This document shows positions 50,576 through 61,916 of a DNA stretch of 64,000 bases, one piece after another. The stretch's first letter is position 1; every line of letters starts with the position of its first letter. A program made the position numbers and the translations under genes. The stretch is taken from positions 62,001 through 126,000 of the forward strand of contig VXCM01000753.1 in assembly GCA_014773175.1 (NCBI GenBank), given 5' to 3'. The notes beneath the pieces are model-generated. The model searched no databases, had not been told where the DNA came from, and saw only the letters and a program-made list of their open reading frames with translations. This DNA is from Lucifuga dentata. Taxonomy: Eukaryota; Chordata; Actinopteri; Ophidiiformes; Bythitidae.

Positions 50576-51522
50576 TAATAATAATAATAAATAAATAAAT
50601 AATAATTAATAAGTATTATTAATAACAATAAATAATTAGATCTGTCATAATACTCCATAACATAAGAGTTTAAAATCATTGAGGCCACTTATGATTGTTG
50701 TTTCTGCGCTGGCCCGCCATTAATCACATCTAACTTTAAAATAGTAGGCCATCTTACAGTTTAAGCTCTATCGAGAATTATTTTCATAAAAATACCTCAG
50801 CAAACACTGTGACAAAATTCCAAACTTTAAGGTGAATTTTCCTTAAATGTGATATTTTTTTAAAAATACAACCTGAGGCCAACTTACCAGTATAAATATG
50901 CATCTTCAATTTAAAATATATTTGAACAATTGTATTTGTATTAAAAATTCGTTTATTATACTTTTTATAGGATATGATTATTCTAAGTGAATAAGCAGTA
51001 AATAAAAGAAGCATCCCCCTCCCCTTTCCCCCCGCCCTCCTCCGTCCTACCCTGAATTGTTAAATGGATCATTGGCTCGGTCACAAGATTATACCCCACC
51101 TTCATCCTCCGCGGAAGCCTCGCTGTTATCAAGGATTTTTTCTGAGCGCTCCACTTCCTTCCTCTCTCCGTCCCCATCCTCCTCATCCTCGTCATCGCTC
51201 TTATTCCTGGGGGCCCAGGTCATCTTGTTCTCCTTCTTGAGCCTCCTCCTGGCGTTAGCGAACCATGTGGAGACCTGCGTCAGGGTCATTTTGGTGATGA
51301 TGGCCAGCATGATCTTCTCCCCTTTAGTCGGGTACGGGTTCTTTCTATGCTCCTGAAGCCAGGCCTTCAGGGTGGTCGTGGCGTCCCTGGTGGCGTTCTT
51401 GCGGTAAGCCGGGTCGTTGAGTTGGTAGGGGTACCCTGGACTCCCGTATGGGTGGTAACTCAATGCCCCAGCCATGCCCGTCGTGTGCGCGTCATATGGA
51501 GAGCTCTGCAGAAAGTTTTAAA

Positions 51523-51575
<53 letters not shown>

Positions 51576-53002
51576 AAAAAATACATAACAAATAAAAACA
51601 ACCTTGACACCTCATAGCTNAGATAGATAGATAGATAGATAGAAAAAAATACATAACAAATAAAAACAACCTTGACACCTCATAGCTGATGTTTAATGTT
51701 TTATTTTTCCAAGCAAAATGCAACAATAAAGTTTAGGCTACTTTTATCCTACACAAGTCCACATAGTTTATATATATATATATCATGATCTTCAAAACAC
51801 GTGAAACAAGTTAAACAATTAAATACATATTCTGGCAGATACTATTCTCAGATTTTGTTTGTGAAGAAAATTTGATTTTAAGAATTTAATAACTTTCTAT
51901 GTGCTCTAAATAATTAACAAATGCCTTTACCAAATATATATTTACATGTGAACAACATGCTTTTATCATGTTGTCTACCCACTTAAGCACATTAATTGCA
52001 AGCAGGGCAGTAAACACACAATGCGTAAAAGCAGGCCGCAGAAAAGCGTGAACTAATGGTTAACTAATGGTTAAGATCATTATCGGATTGACTAACAGAG
52101 CTTCTGTTAATTTAGCTGTTAAGATAATAAAAGGAGATTTTAGTTTTCTGTAATCAGCTATTAACTAACTCGTTTTCTTTCAGGATTGCTGTTTTGTTTT
52201 GTCGTGGCAGCCCTTGCAGCATTGCAAATCCCATTAGCAAATCACTTGATATGCACCTTTCCCAAAACGCTTGAACTGCCCTGTGACAGTCATGCTTTTC
52301 ATGTCAAAATTGTTTTTATTCAATTCAGAATAAATTCAGCAACTTTATCCTGATTTTAGTGTCCTACTGAAGGAGGGGAAAAAATAAAGCTTATAGCATA
52401 TTAATTTTCTGTGACACATATATTCACTGATCAGAGGCCAAGGTTCACATAAAATTCGTAGTTGGGGTTATTCAATTTTACATAATTAGTTGCCTAATGA
52501 GTCGGTCGAACCATTATAATTAACAGCTCATGCTTAAAAAAAATCCATGTGGGAAAAGAGGTTTTATAGCGAAGACTTGAACAGCAGGCCGTTGTATATA
52601 GAGCAATCATGCACTCAATAGAAAAGTTCCACAAGGACTCAATACTGCATTGTGAACCTGAATCAAAACATGACATTTGACGCAGTTATAGATTTTAAAC
52701 ACATCGACGCATTCGCTGGCTATGGAGTTGTATCTTAAAGAAAGATAGAGGCAATGTTTTACCATGTATGATGGAAATCCTGTGGTGGGATCCGTGGAGT
52801 ATGAAAGTGGACTGGAGAAGCCTGCACCAGCCGAGGCGGAGAAAGCAGCCGATCCAGGGTAAGGGCTGAAGGCTGAGCCAGAGGACGACCTCGCCAAGTC
52901 TTCATTCCGCGGCGCAGCCAGAGCGGAGGCCCCATAAGCCGGACACGAATAAAGAGCCAGAGAGCCCGGGGGCTGGTAGAGGTAACCCTGAGGATAGGAC
53001 AT
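49506..53002 (-). CDS. irx2a: Iroquois homeobox protein Irx2 (irx2a), coding exons 1-3 with introns
   Basis: TALE-class homeodomain transcription factor, nuclear. Iroquois proteins bind ACA-containing sites and pattern neural tube, limb/fin, heart and kidney (family knowledge). The spliced product starts [20 protein letters not shown], an N-terminus typical of vertebrate Irx2. It continues with a 63-residue homeodomain (about 111-173), an acidic segment (about 183-215), the DEG/ISLHVD exon junction also seen in mammalian IRX2, a His-rich run (about 286-305), the Irx motif [14 protein letters not shown] (about 345-358), an [13 protein letters not shown] block (about 404-416) and 14 alanines (445-458). 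Exons are 53002-52763, 51505-51100 and 50516-49506, with phases 0 and 1 that join correctly. After removing two assembly duplications the three exons encode 509 residues. A short terminal exon should follow. The a suffix rests on the recalled retention of irx2a, and loss of irx2b, in teleosts. No other coding gene lies in the window. Confidence 0.96.
49654..49778. other. irx2a: Assembly duplication in irx2a polyalanine segment
   Basis: Bases 49654-49715 (62 bp) and 49717-49778 (62 bp) are identical and separated by one N at 49716. This doubles the polyalanine tract. Removing 63 bp keeps the frame and leaves a single run of 14 alanines encoded by mixed GCC, GCT and GCA codons. It is best explained as an unmerged contig overlap, not biology. 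Confidence 0.9.
50366..50496. other. irx2a: Assembly duplication near start of irx2a exon 3
   Basis: Bases 50366-50430 and 50432-50496 (65 bp each) are identical around the N at 50431. The printed translation repeats [20 protein letters not shown] with an unknown residue between the copies. The insertion is 66 bp, exactly 22 codons, so it does not break the frame and could pass unnoticed in an automated annotation. Confidence 0.92.
50517..51099 (-). other. irx2a: irx2a intron 2
   Basis: Intron of 583 bp, phase 1. An AAT/ATT microsatellite of about 80 bp (50530-50612) lies directly against the exon 3 acceptor and effectively forms its pyrimidine-rich tract. The remainder is AT-rich with no other recognisable feature. 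Confidence 0.85.
51100..51505 (-). CDS. irx2a: irx2a coding exon 2 (homeodomain exon)
   Basis: Encodes residues 81-215 plus the first base of codon 216. The acceptor reads CTTTCTGCAG, and the exon opens with [11 protein letters not shown], matching the mammalian IRX2 exon 2 start. The donor is GAAG/GTGGGG with GT at 51099-51098. A second GT five bases further in (GTATAA) looks stronger on paper, but using it would shift the frame. The first donor restores the conserved SAEDEG-ISLHVD junction. An acidic tract ([11 protein letters not shown]) follows the homeodomain, as is usual in this family. Confidence 0.95.
51227..51415 (-). other. irx2a: TALE homeodomain of Irx2a
   Basis: Sixty-three residues (about 111-173), three more than a typical homeodomain, because of the TALE loop extension that contains NPYPTKGEK. 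The recognition helix reads [15 protein letters not shown]. Trp48, Phe49 and Asn51 (homeodomain numbering) are present, and position 50 is Ala, the Iroquois signature. No substitutions break the domain, so DNA binding should be intact. Confidence 0.97.
51506..52762 (-). other. irx2a: irx2a intron 1
   Basis: Intron of 1257 bp as printed, with GT and AG ends. A GATA/CTAT microsatellite lies just upstream of the exon 2 acceptor and is interrupted by an N-flanked duplication (51553-51687), so the true length is about 68 bp shorter. The rest is AT-rich with no open frame of note. An island at about 52000-52260 is free of simple repeats and could be regulatory, but I see no specific evidence for it. 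Confidence 0.85.
51553..51687. other. Assembly duplication in irx2a intron 1
   Basis: Identical 67-bp copies (51553-51619 and 51621-51687) flank the N at 51620. The overlap starts in a GATA microsatellite and runs into unique sequence ending CATAGCT, so repeat slippage alone does not explain it. Confidence 0.9.
52763..53002 (-). CDS. irx2a: irx2a coding exon 1
   Basis: Encodes residues 1-80, from [10 protein letters not shown] to TTGFPSYM. The start is the ATG at 53002-53000. The frame stays open upstream for about 25 codons, but the farthest codon there (53077) is TTG rather than ATG, and the family protein starts at MSYPQG. The exon ends on a complete Met codon, followed by the donor GTAAAA (52762-52757), phase 0. 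This matches the mammalian exon boundary after GFPSYM. The segment is rich in Ser, Ala, Pro and Tyr and has no known fold. Confidence 0.95.
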
Positions 53003-53480
53003 TGGAGAACACGGTCTAGATCGCCGCGATTCCAAAAAGGGGGGGAAACGCGCAGGGCGGCGGGCAGCAACAGCCAAACAAAATTAATAATCAACTCAAT
53101 AATCAGACGCGCAAACAATCATCAGACAATGAGAAAAAAAAAAAAAAAAAATNAAAAAATCCTCCCTCCACAACCCCCTTAGTGGGGAAAAAAACACACG
53201 AAAGATCTGTTAAAGTGCCCACATAGAGGCAATGTGGCATGCGTCTTGATCCCCTAGCGTCCGATGTTTTTAGTACGCAGTGCTATGGAGTGAGGAGTTC
53301 GGAGGGAAGGAGCCGGTGGAGTTTCAGACACGCAGCATTGGGGAAAGTGGAGCTGTCACTCCGGCTCATCTGAATATCCCATCCCCGCCCACTTTCTGCC
53401 TCAGAGAAATAGAGCCACGGAACAAAACCAAGACTCCACACTGCAAAAAATACGACCTGTCCACCCTTGCATGTCATTTA
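53003..53480 (-). promoter_or_regulatory. irx2a: irx2a 5' UTR and proximal promoter region
   Basis: The 75 bases before the ATG are GC-rich and have no upstream in-frame ATG. A homopolymer A tract with an N lies at 53134-53159. The next 300 bases are GC-richer than the surrounding desert and contain a GC-box-like CCCCGCCC at about 53384. I see no clear TATA box, which is common for developmental CpG promoters. The start site cannot be placed from sequence alone. Confidence 0.4.
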
Positions 53481-53680
53481 GATTAGAATGAGATATTTCA
53501 AAGTTATTTTACATTTACATCAGCTGAGACTAATCTGCCCGTTTTGGAGATAGTGAAGTAATTTGATGTTCATGCGTATCGATTTGACCATAGGGGGTGA
53601 CCTGCCTTATTTTTCTTTAATTTTATGAAAAAAAGCAAAACAAAAATCAGACAGGTGAGGTGTATTTGAAAGGAAATGTG

Positions 53681-53712
<32 letters not shown>

Positions 53713-53993
53713 AGCATTTTTAAATAATTTGAGATACACGGACGTTTAAAGACTCAACCACAGATTAAAGTTGTTAAAGTAGATATTTTTTGTAGTACAG
53801 TAGAGAGAGAGAGAGAGAGAGAGTGTGTGTGAGGAGAGAAAAAGTACGCAGAAGTTGTTCGCCTGTTTTAATATAAAACTCACTTCTTTTTGCGTCGTCG
53901 GGGTGTTATTTTAGTTTTTTAAGGTCAGGTGTATTGTGGTTATATGCACACAATGTCAGTGAAAATAAAACATAACTTAATTGTGCATTGTTT

Positions 53994-54049
<56 letters not shown>

Positions 54050-54120
54050 TTCACTTGCAGTTGGTTATATCGTCGAGCCAGTTCAGCTGGCAGCTGGAGC
54101 GCACAGTTTGGACACATGCA

Positions 54121-54200
54121 TAAATGCATGCAAGCCATGGAGCTGCCGTGTGCGCGCTCTTCACGCAGTGCGCGCTCTGGCCTGCGGGAGGCGTAACTGA
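54121..54200. promoter_or_regulatory. CpG-rich patch upstream of irx2a with repeated TGCGCGCTCT
   Basis: A short CpG-dense stretch in AT-rich surroundings, about 1.1 kb upstream of the irx2a ATG. The 10-mer TGCGCGCTCT occurs twice, at 54151-54160 and 54169-54178. It could be a distal promoter or a remnant CpG island. No gene reading away from irx2a was found beside it. Confidence 0.3.
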
Positions 54201-55880
54201 CTCTACAACTAAAAGCTTCTCAGACAGGCTCACCCTGTATTATTAAAAAATAGCATTAATCCATAACAATATAACCGCTGGTGGTGACTGATTAAGTCTG
54301 TATTGGTGAGAATAAATTCTATACAGACTCCATATGTTAACCCTATTCACACTGTTGAGGCCTGTTTATGTTTTGTGTATATGCATAAATGAGTGCATGC
54401 ATTGTGTGTGTGTGAGATTATGACACAGAGTATGCTCATGCACTTTTGTGAAGTGAAAACAATACACAGCCATATTCTTTATTTATTGTGATTACAGGCA
54501 TCTTGACCTTTGTTGAAGACTTGTGAGACCTGAAACTGTGACAGCAGATTTTGAAACAGGCAGTAAAGGTGGCGACTTTTGTGAAGAAGATTTGTCTTTG
54601 CAATCATCCTCCTCATCATTCATCCAAATGAATGTATTCAACCATCAGGTACAGCAACACCACAACTTGAATATGTGCAATACAGCTTGCCTGTTAGCAG
54701 GAACATTAATTTATTTAACACATACATAAAGGCATGTGCTATTTACTATACAATATTCCATAATGCCCTCCAATATTAATCACAGCTATGATAGGAGCAC
54801 TTTTTCAATTTGGACTACTTCAAGATGACATGACATTGTTATAAGACTATTATATAAACATCTAATAGCCTGGATTGCTGTACAACATATTATAATGACT
54901 GTGTACAGCCATCATACCAGGAACACCTTGCCAACTTTATTTTTTATTTTTTTAACGAAACAAATTCCTAAACACTTAAGCTGCAACCCAAACAATTCCT
55001 AACTGTGATACCATACAAATCAAGGAAAATACCTAAAAATAAATAAATAAAAATCAAGTAAAATAAATAAACAAATAAAATATAAAAATTATATGCTGTC
55101 TCTATTTTAGGAATAAAATTATCCCTCACACATGTCAAAGAAGTTACTGTTTAAAAAACCTGAATGCATTTACTGTATAATATGGTGTGTCTAAAATATT
55201 TTCATCATGCATGACTACACATACATATGTGCATAGCGTGAATCAAACAGGTGCTTCAACGTTCTCCCTTCTAAAAGATACAAAGTAATAATAACTATTA
55301 TCAATAATCCACATTTGTAACATTTAAGATTCAGTATCTTTACTTATTAAGTTATATTGAAACCTTAACAGGTTCTAAACTATTCTTGATCTAAATTATC
55401 AAATGCCTGGATATTGATAGTATTTGGTGTATTGTTATATTTTTTCCCAAAAAATTATCAAGGGATTACAATTCTTATAAGTATTGACATCACAGATGAA
55501 CATCAAATATCAGACGAGCCCATGATAACCCTGATATGAATGCAGCTTACCAGAATTATTCAAAATTTTTAGCCTGGTAAAGTTTTGCATCTTTTTTTTT
55601 TTTTTANTTTTTTTTTTTTTAGATATAGAGCGTTTATTATAACATTCATTATTTGCTTTAATCTATCTGCAATACAGGCAATGATTTTCATTTTAGAATG
55701 ACACAAGTGGTTTCTTTGTTTCAGGCATGAGTAATCTATCCCAGAATAGTAAATGAGTCCTGTTTGAATGGACAGCAGATTGGGGTAAGGTGTGGTGTGA
55801 TGGTTGTGAATACAGTTTGGCCCACACCAGGGGGCACTGTCTCCTCTGTGCAGAGACTGCTGCTAACCATCAGTGCTGTG

Positions 55881-55928
<48 letters not shown>

Positions 55929-56061
55929 GTGTTTTGTGGAAGTGTGTTTATACACCTTAATGTATGCAACGCCAAGTGCATATAATGCTATATGCATTTG
56001 CGTGTGCATATAAATGTGTTTTTGAGTGTTAAAATATCCTTGTCTCAGTTAAAGTAACGTG

Positions 56062-56099
56062 CACCTGTTTGTGTGGAAAAAGTGTGTGTGTATGCGCAC

Positions 56100-56149
<50 letters not shown>

Positions 56150-56275
56150 AACTCAACAGTACATTCCAGGTCTCAGTTTCAGACACACTGGATCTCCGAA
56201 GATATTTTAGTCCTAGCCTGATGAAGACATAGGAGATGAAAGAAAAGGGACAGACAGACAGACAGACAGACAGAC

Positions 56276-56321
<46 letters not shown>

Positions 56322-56345
56322 ACATGCAGAGAGAGAGACAGACAG
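56062..56345. repeat. TG and GACA/CA microsatellites in opposite orientation
   Basis: TG run at 56103-56147, then GACA units at 56249-56272, CA at 56278-56314 and a further GACA tract to about 56348. TG and CA runs 130 bp apart are complementary. Confidence 0.9.
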
Positions 56346-57949
56346 ACAGAAAAGTGGGTAGATCCAGAAAAAAAAGCATCAGCTCAGACAGAGATCCATA
56401 CAAGAAAAAAAAAAAAAAAAAAAANAAAAAAAAAAAAAAAAAATCAAATATCTTGCTTAAATGTCACACAGACCTTCATCTATATAACTCTAATCTATGC
56501 TAATCTATATATTAATATAGTAATGTGCCTTATTCTAGAAACAATGTTCAACATTGAATACAAATACAATACTGAGAGGTTGGCACAAATATGACTAGAA
56601 CATGAGAAACTGACATAAAAATATAGCTTATTGACATGACATACACATTTTACTTCAGGGTATGAAGTTATGAGAGAACACAGTCACACATTCTTTCTTG
56701 AGGAGGAAAAAAAAACATCTAAATGAGCTTTTTATTTAGTTTTTATACTTTAATATTTGAGAGATAACAGATGATAACAAGAGATAGACAATAATCCCAG
56801 AAAGCCCAAGAAAAATACCTAAAAAAGTTTCAGTCCCTTTCCATGAATACACCTTACGCTGTTACACAAATGCAGTCTCTGGCTCCAACACTCTAACGCA
56901 GTGTGTTACAGTTAAATAAAATTTTTAAAAAAGGGTTTTATCAGTTGCTAAATCATTATTTGACTGTTATAAATTATTGATCTCTCATGATAAGTATGTA
57001 TAACTGCTTGTTGCTTAAAGATGTTTTGTTACCTTTGCTCAATGATCATAATCACATAAAAAGATCTTGTCTTCTTAAAATAATAATAATAATAATATCC
57101 TGCATGATTAAAGGAAACATTTATTGATTTCTTATCTATTGTGTCCAAACTGAATTTATCGCTGAATAATGTGGAACAGGCAGAGTTTTTGTATTGGATT
57201 AGTTAATGATTGCTAAAATCTTTTGTTAGGTAAATAGTCCAGAATTGATTTGAATGGCTAAAGCATATAGATTCAATGTCATGCTCCTTGCTTATTTTTT
57301 ATGGCTTAAAAAGCAATGATTTCTTATTTTATACTTTCAAACCTTTGGAGTTGTGCTTGAGTCTGACTGTTGTTCACATTAACTGCTATCACCATGTGAT
57401 CTTAACTTATTAGACTGCATTCTGAATTTGTCCACCTCGAAAAGGTTTTTTGTCTGCCTGTAGCCTTGTATTCTGGGGCTCATCATAATGGTTTTTTACT
57501 AAGTGAGGTGTTGTACTAGTTTCTGCTGGGCAAAGATGTGATTCCATAAAATATACTGGACAATATGTTCTATCCACATGACTAAATGCGATGGTTGTGC
57601 AGCTCTGTGGGTTGACGCAGGAATGCTCCCAGAAGTGCAGAACGTGTGTGCTGCGTGTGTGGCTGAGTTTGTGTGTGTAGGCATGCAGAAAAAAAAAAGG
57701 AAAAGAAATTGCATTGTGATCTCTTATTGTGCAACTGCTGTTAGATAAGCAGACCACTTGTCAGCTTTATATGATCAAAACAAATCCCTCCAAAAGTGCT
57801 TAAAAATCGCTTTAAAAAAGCCAAAATGCTTCACGATGTGTCTGAATGTATCTGTCATTACAACAGGTTAACATTTGCTGCATTTTGATACAGTTTGTTC
57901 CCTCCTCCTTGAGCTTGTCAGTGAAATATCTTTGGTCTTTTTTAAAAAG

Positions 57950-58235
57950 TTTGCACAACGGGGGAGGGGGTGACAGGGGGAATGAGGGGTTGGGTGGCAG
58001 ACTGGCGACAGGCCGTCATCTCTCTTCCTTCCTGGCATCTGCCCACTGCTGCCAACCCTCTTCTAATCAGCAGCCGTCCATGTGCTTGGCATTGGAGGGG
58101 GTTTCAAATCAGCCCCTCGCCCCGAGTTAAAAACCCTAAGCCCTATCACTTTGTAAGCGGGTACCTTTAGGGCAACTAGAGCAGGGGCGCCTCTGATGTG
58201 CTGAAGTGGAGAACATCGGTTGCCACGTCGCCTCA
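57950..58235. promoter_or_regulatory. Candidate conserved non-coding element Q (upstream side)
   Basis: GC-richer complex block about 5 kb upstream of irx2a: G-rich start, TTCTAATCAGCAGCC near 58050, TTTCAAATCAGCC near 58103 and ACTTTGTAAGCGGG near 58148. The frames in it show no recognisable protein. Confidence 0.22.
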
Positions 58236-58974
58236 AATACGTTATGCTGCTAGCGCTGTTGTTGCAGTTGTACTTGTTCTTGTTTATCGTAGTTTCCTTT
58301 TTTCAACCAAAATCATAAAGCAGCTTTTTCTTTAGGTTTGATTTGTCTAACATGCTGCTAACTGACATGGATGTTGGGAAAACAGTTTTCAGGGTGGAAA
58401 GTAAGTCAGTGAACTGATGGGCTTGAAGCATAATTCCTCTTGAAAAACAACAACTGCACTTGTGGTGAAACACAAGTCTTTATTTTGCTTTATTCTGACA
58501 GTGTGAAGTGGTGAAAGGCATGCCTGCTTTCTAATTTACAGTTGAAAAACATCACTTTTTTTTGGCTATGTATTGACTAAATATTGCCCTCCAGATTTCA
58601 AGTTGGAGTCCAAACATTTCACTCAGGATTTCAAATAGGATAACAGGATTTCTGGTTTGCAGCTGTAGTCTTCAGATGTCAATTTGAAAATAAATCATGT
58701 GGAGTATATCATGAAGCTACCAGGTTCATTCTTCTGTGGGGAGGAAGGTGGGGGATTTAGGTGGGATGATGGTTGGCTTCAGAGGTAACAAGCACAAAGA
58801 ACAGCCTATGTGAAAGGGGAAAAAGAAAAAAACCCACAAATTATAGGAATTATGTGGAGCATGGGTTTCAAACACACACACATCCAGACAGACTGATTGA
58901 TGAACCAAACGAGTTGCCGAAAATCAAAGGGGGGAAATAAAGAGAGACACAAAGGGGGAACAATTTGAAATGGA

Positions 58975-59175
58975 CTAACCCTCTCCGGTGGCTCTGTAGC
59001 CAAGGGTTGGGCAGATAGGGTTGCCTAGAAAGAGTCTGCTGACAGCCAATGTCACTGGGCTTTGTAATCATTGTGCTGGACCTGATAGGGTTACTAGCGG
59101 CTAATCCAGGTTGACCTTGGTTAGGTGCCCTGAATGAGGACGGCTTTGTACAGTTGGGACAAGCTAACAGTATGA
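58975..59175. promoter_or_regulatory. Candidate conserved non-coding element R (upstream side)
   Basis: Complex sequence with GACAGCCAATGTCACTGG near 59041, GGCTTTGTAATCATTGTGC near 59057 and CGGCTAATCCAGG near 59098 (OTX-like TAATCC). Confidence 0.22.
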
Positions 59176-60074
59176 CGGTGATGCTGACATATAATGTCTG
59201 CGTGGGGACTTGCCACCACAGCTCTTTTGTTGTGCTATCATGTTGCAAGTCCCAGCCACACACACAAAAAATGTTTTTTTCTTTCTGTCTGAATGGAAGA
59301 AAGCTGGCATTTAAATTGTCACTGGGGAGAAGGTAAGGTTGTATCTGAGGGTTCAAGAGGTCAGCTCTTGTGTTGGATGTTGTTAGAATGGCTTCAAAAC
59401 AAATCCTATCATGATGAAATTTCATGTTGTTGCCACATAACGGCCTGTGTGTATTATTGTGAGTGTGTGTCTGTACTAGATGTCATAGAAATGCCACTAC
59501 AGATCTACAACATGTTCCTACTAAAGGCATCTCAAAGGCAAGGCCAAACAGATACAGTGACATTTCCCTCACCTCATGCCTTTTCACAAGAGAAAATGGG
59601 CATTTTCAGGAAAAAAATACTACTAATTATCTGTTTCTTCAGTTGTATCAGCCAGTCTCTCACTGGTTCATCAATACAAAGATCCAACAGTATAAATTAA
59701 AAGCCATTTTATGATTTATCCTTTCCAAAGATTTTATTCATTAACAGCACTACATTATTAGGTCTTTTTAGCCTTTTGTTTTTTTTTAACGGTGAAGGTA
59801 TCATGTAAAATATGCTGTAGCAGTGCAGCTGGTTATTCACAGATGACACAAAATAAACCAGGAAATTTATTGAGTTTTTTTTTTTTTTTTTTNTTTTTTT
59901 TTTTTTTTTTATGTGTCATATTGATGAAAGAAAGGGAGAAAGGATGAGAAGCTTCATTTAAGGTCAGAAATCAGACACAAAACATGCCATCACCTGCACA
60001 CATCCATTCAAATACATACGCCACCCCCACACCAAACACATACACACACACACACACCCACACACACCTTTAGG

Positions 60075-60240
60075 CTGTAACCGGTGTGAAAGCAGTAGAG
60101 AGAAGGCATCCTTGCTTTTCTTGCTGCCAGGGAGAGCTGTAAACGGGAATGGGATTCCCATCCCCTGGAGCCTGCTACTAATCCACAACAGGCCCACTGC
60201 TGGATTACTGGGGACATCAGCTGACATGCCAGCCAACACA
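60075..60240. promoter_or_regulatory. Candidate conserved non-coding element S with inverted TAATCC pair
   Basis: TAATCC at 60179-60184 faces GGATTA at 60202-60207, an inverted pair of OTX/PITX/GSC-type sites with a 17-base spacer. The island lies between CA microsatellites and contains TGGGATTCCCATCCC, itself palindromic. Confidence 0.28.
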
Positions 60241-60263
60241 CACATGTACACACACGCACGCAT

Positions 60264-60317
<54 letters not shown>

Positions 60318-60329
60318 CCACAAAAACAG

Positions 60330-61910
60330 CCACATACATTATGAAGACCTGGGGTACAGCTCATGGCTTCAATACATTGGCAGGACAATATAGATTTTGC
60401 CATAATTTTCCAGTCAGGAATTGGCAGTAATGGCTAAGTCTGTCCTCTGTTGTCCCCGCTGGACTGGATGACAGTTGATGTTCACGTATGTAGCCATAGA
60501 ATCCTTCATTATGTCATTGTCACATATTTATATGTTATTATCATGATTATTTTTCTACAGAAACGTATCTTTCTAAAAGTGCATTTCACCAGATGTTTCT
60601 TTGAGTCTCCCATTACCTGTCTCAAAACCAAAATCCGACACGTCCACATGAATCCTCCTGAAGACAATTCAAATACTGTATTCATCAAAGCATTCATAAT
60701 GCATTTTGCACAAGTATATTTCTTCCTACTCATTTGCTAGAGTACTATTTCTATAAAGAAGATTATTAGGAAAATGTATACTGTAGTCTAACGAAAATAA
60801 CATGTTAAACAATGAAACTTTTATTTTAGGACTGATGTCAAACATTTTCCAAAGCACATTGATGATTGTTAAATCAGTACTGAATGGAATTCAACTTGCA
60901 TAGTTTTGAACTTTGCTTCAGGGAGGGAGTCTGATGTTGTATGATTTTTTTTCAAAGTTGTCTTTTTGTCGTGTGATAATGAGGCTAAAATGTATAGTAA
61001 CTCAAAAACCACCATGGTGCATACATGTGCCAGTGAGAGGCTCTGAAATCTGAAATGTAAAACTGAGATCAACAGAATTGTATTTGTTCAGAATTGATCC
61101 GTGGCTAGCTGCTACTTGATGTTATACTGTTGTTATACTTAATGAAATAGGTTATTGAGGAAGATTGATTTTAATCCACAAAAGTCCACACAACAGTATC
61201 ATCAATGAAAAGATTAAAAAACAAAGTACATCAGAACAGACACAAAAAGCGGAACTTAAAATATAATTTCACCAATACAAATGGCACAGTAAGGGTACAG
61301 TTTCACCCAACAAGATCAAGAAATATAATTGTCTTGTGTCTGTGTTTTATGCAGTATAGTTTCATTGCTTTTGTGTGGGGGATGAGTACAAATGCAGCAC
61401 CAACTGCACAGTGAATTGTTATAATCAGACCAATGTGAACTCCAACACAAACACAAATCAGCTGTAACACATTTCAAATGCAGTCAGGTAAATCCGAGCC
61501 CATGATTAGGTCAGGCGTGGTGGTGTTATTTGTGGTAAACACTGTTCCGCTCTGGGGGGCTAAACGTTAGTGTCAGTAAAGAATAATTACACTCTTCCAC
61601 GCTGTATCTATTGTGTTAATCTTGGTCCACGGCAGCCACTTTATTCTCCAGTTTGTTTAATAGCTCACCAGCAGCTTTATTGTTCCAAAGTGTTCGATAA
61701 CAAACCTGTAAATTCTCTGTTCAACATTTGCCCCCATGGCGTTGTGGTTCACAGGTGCCGAATGCTGAAATAAAGCAAACAGTCATTGATCTGCAATCAA
61801 AGATCCAGGACAGGAGGTCATTTACATGTTGAGAAGGGAACCATTAGGAACTATGCTGCAAGGCAAGTGTGGAGTTAAATTCATTTAGCCGTGGTTTGCT
61901 GGCAGTATCG
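60330..61910. other. Gene desert segment
   Basis: No gene or repeat recognised. Several short open frames (60 to 96 codons) have no domain. Complex sequence at about 61490-61650 might be regulatory, but I see no distinctive motif cluster. Confidence 0.5.
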
Positions 61911-61916
61911 ACTTGC

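Larger units (their letters stand above)
53490..57940. other. Gene desert on the irx2a 5' side
   Basis: Probably part of the irx2a-irx1a interval (by vertebrate synteny). A long T run at 53682-53713, GA/GT tracts at 53801-53832 and 53996-54050, TG at 55882-55927, T and A runs with N at 55607 and 56425, and an AAT run near 57080. No divergent gene was seen next to irx2a. Confidence 0.6.

Noticed and set aside
53003..53077. Possible N-terminal extension of Irx2a ([13 protein letters not shown])
   Set aside because: The frame is open but the upstream start is TTG, not ATG, and the family protein starts at MSYPQG.
53003..56000. Divergent neighbour gene beside irx2a, as in mammals
   Set aside because: No open frame with exon signals was found on the plus strand here. 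Only a CpG patch hints at transcription.
59293..59700. 135-codon plus-strand frame
   Set aside because: No recognisable protein family and no exon-like boundaries. Other frames overlap it.
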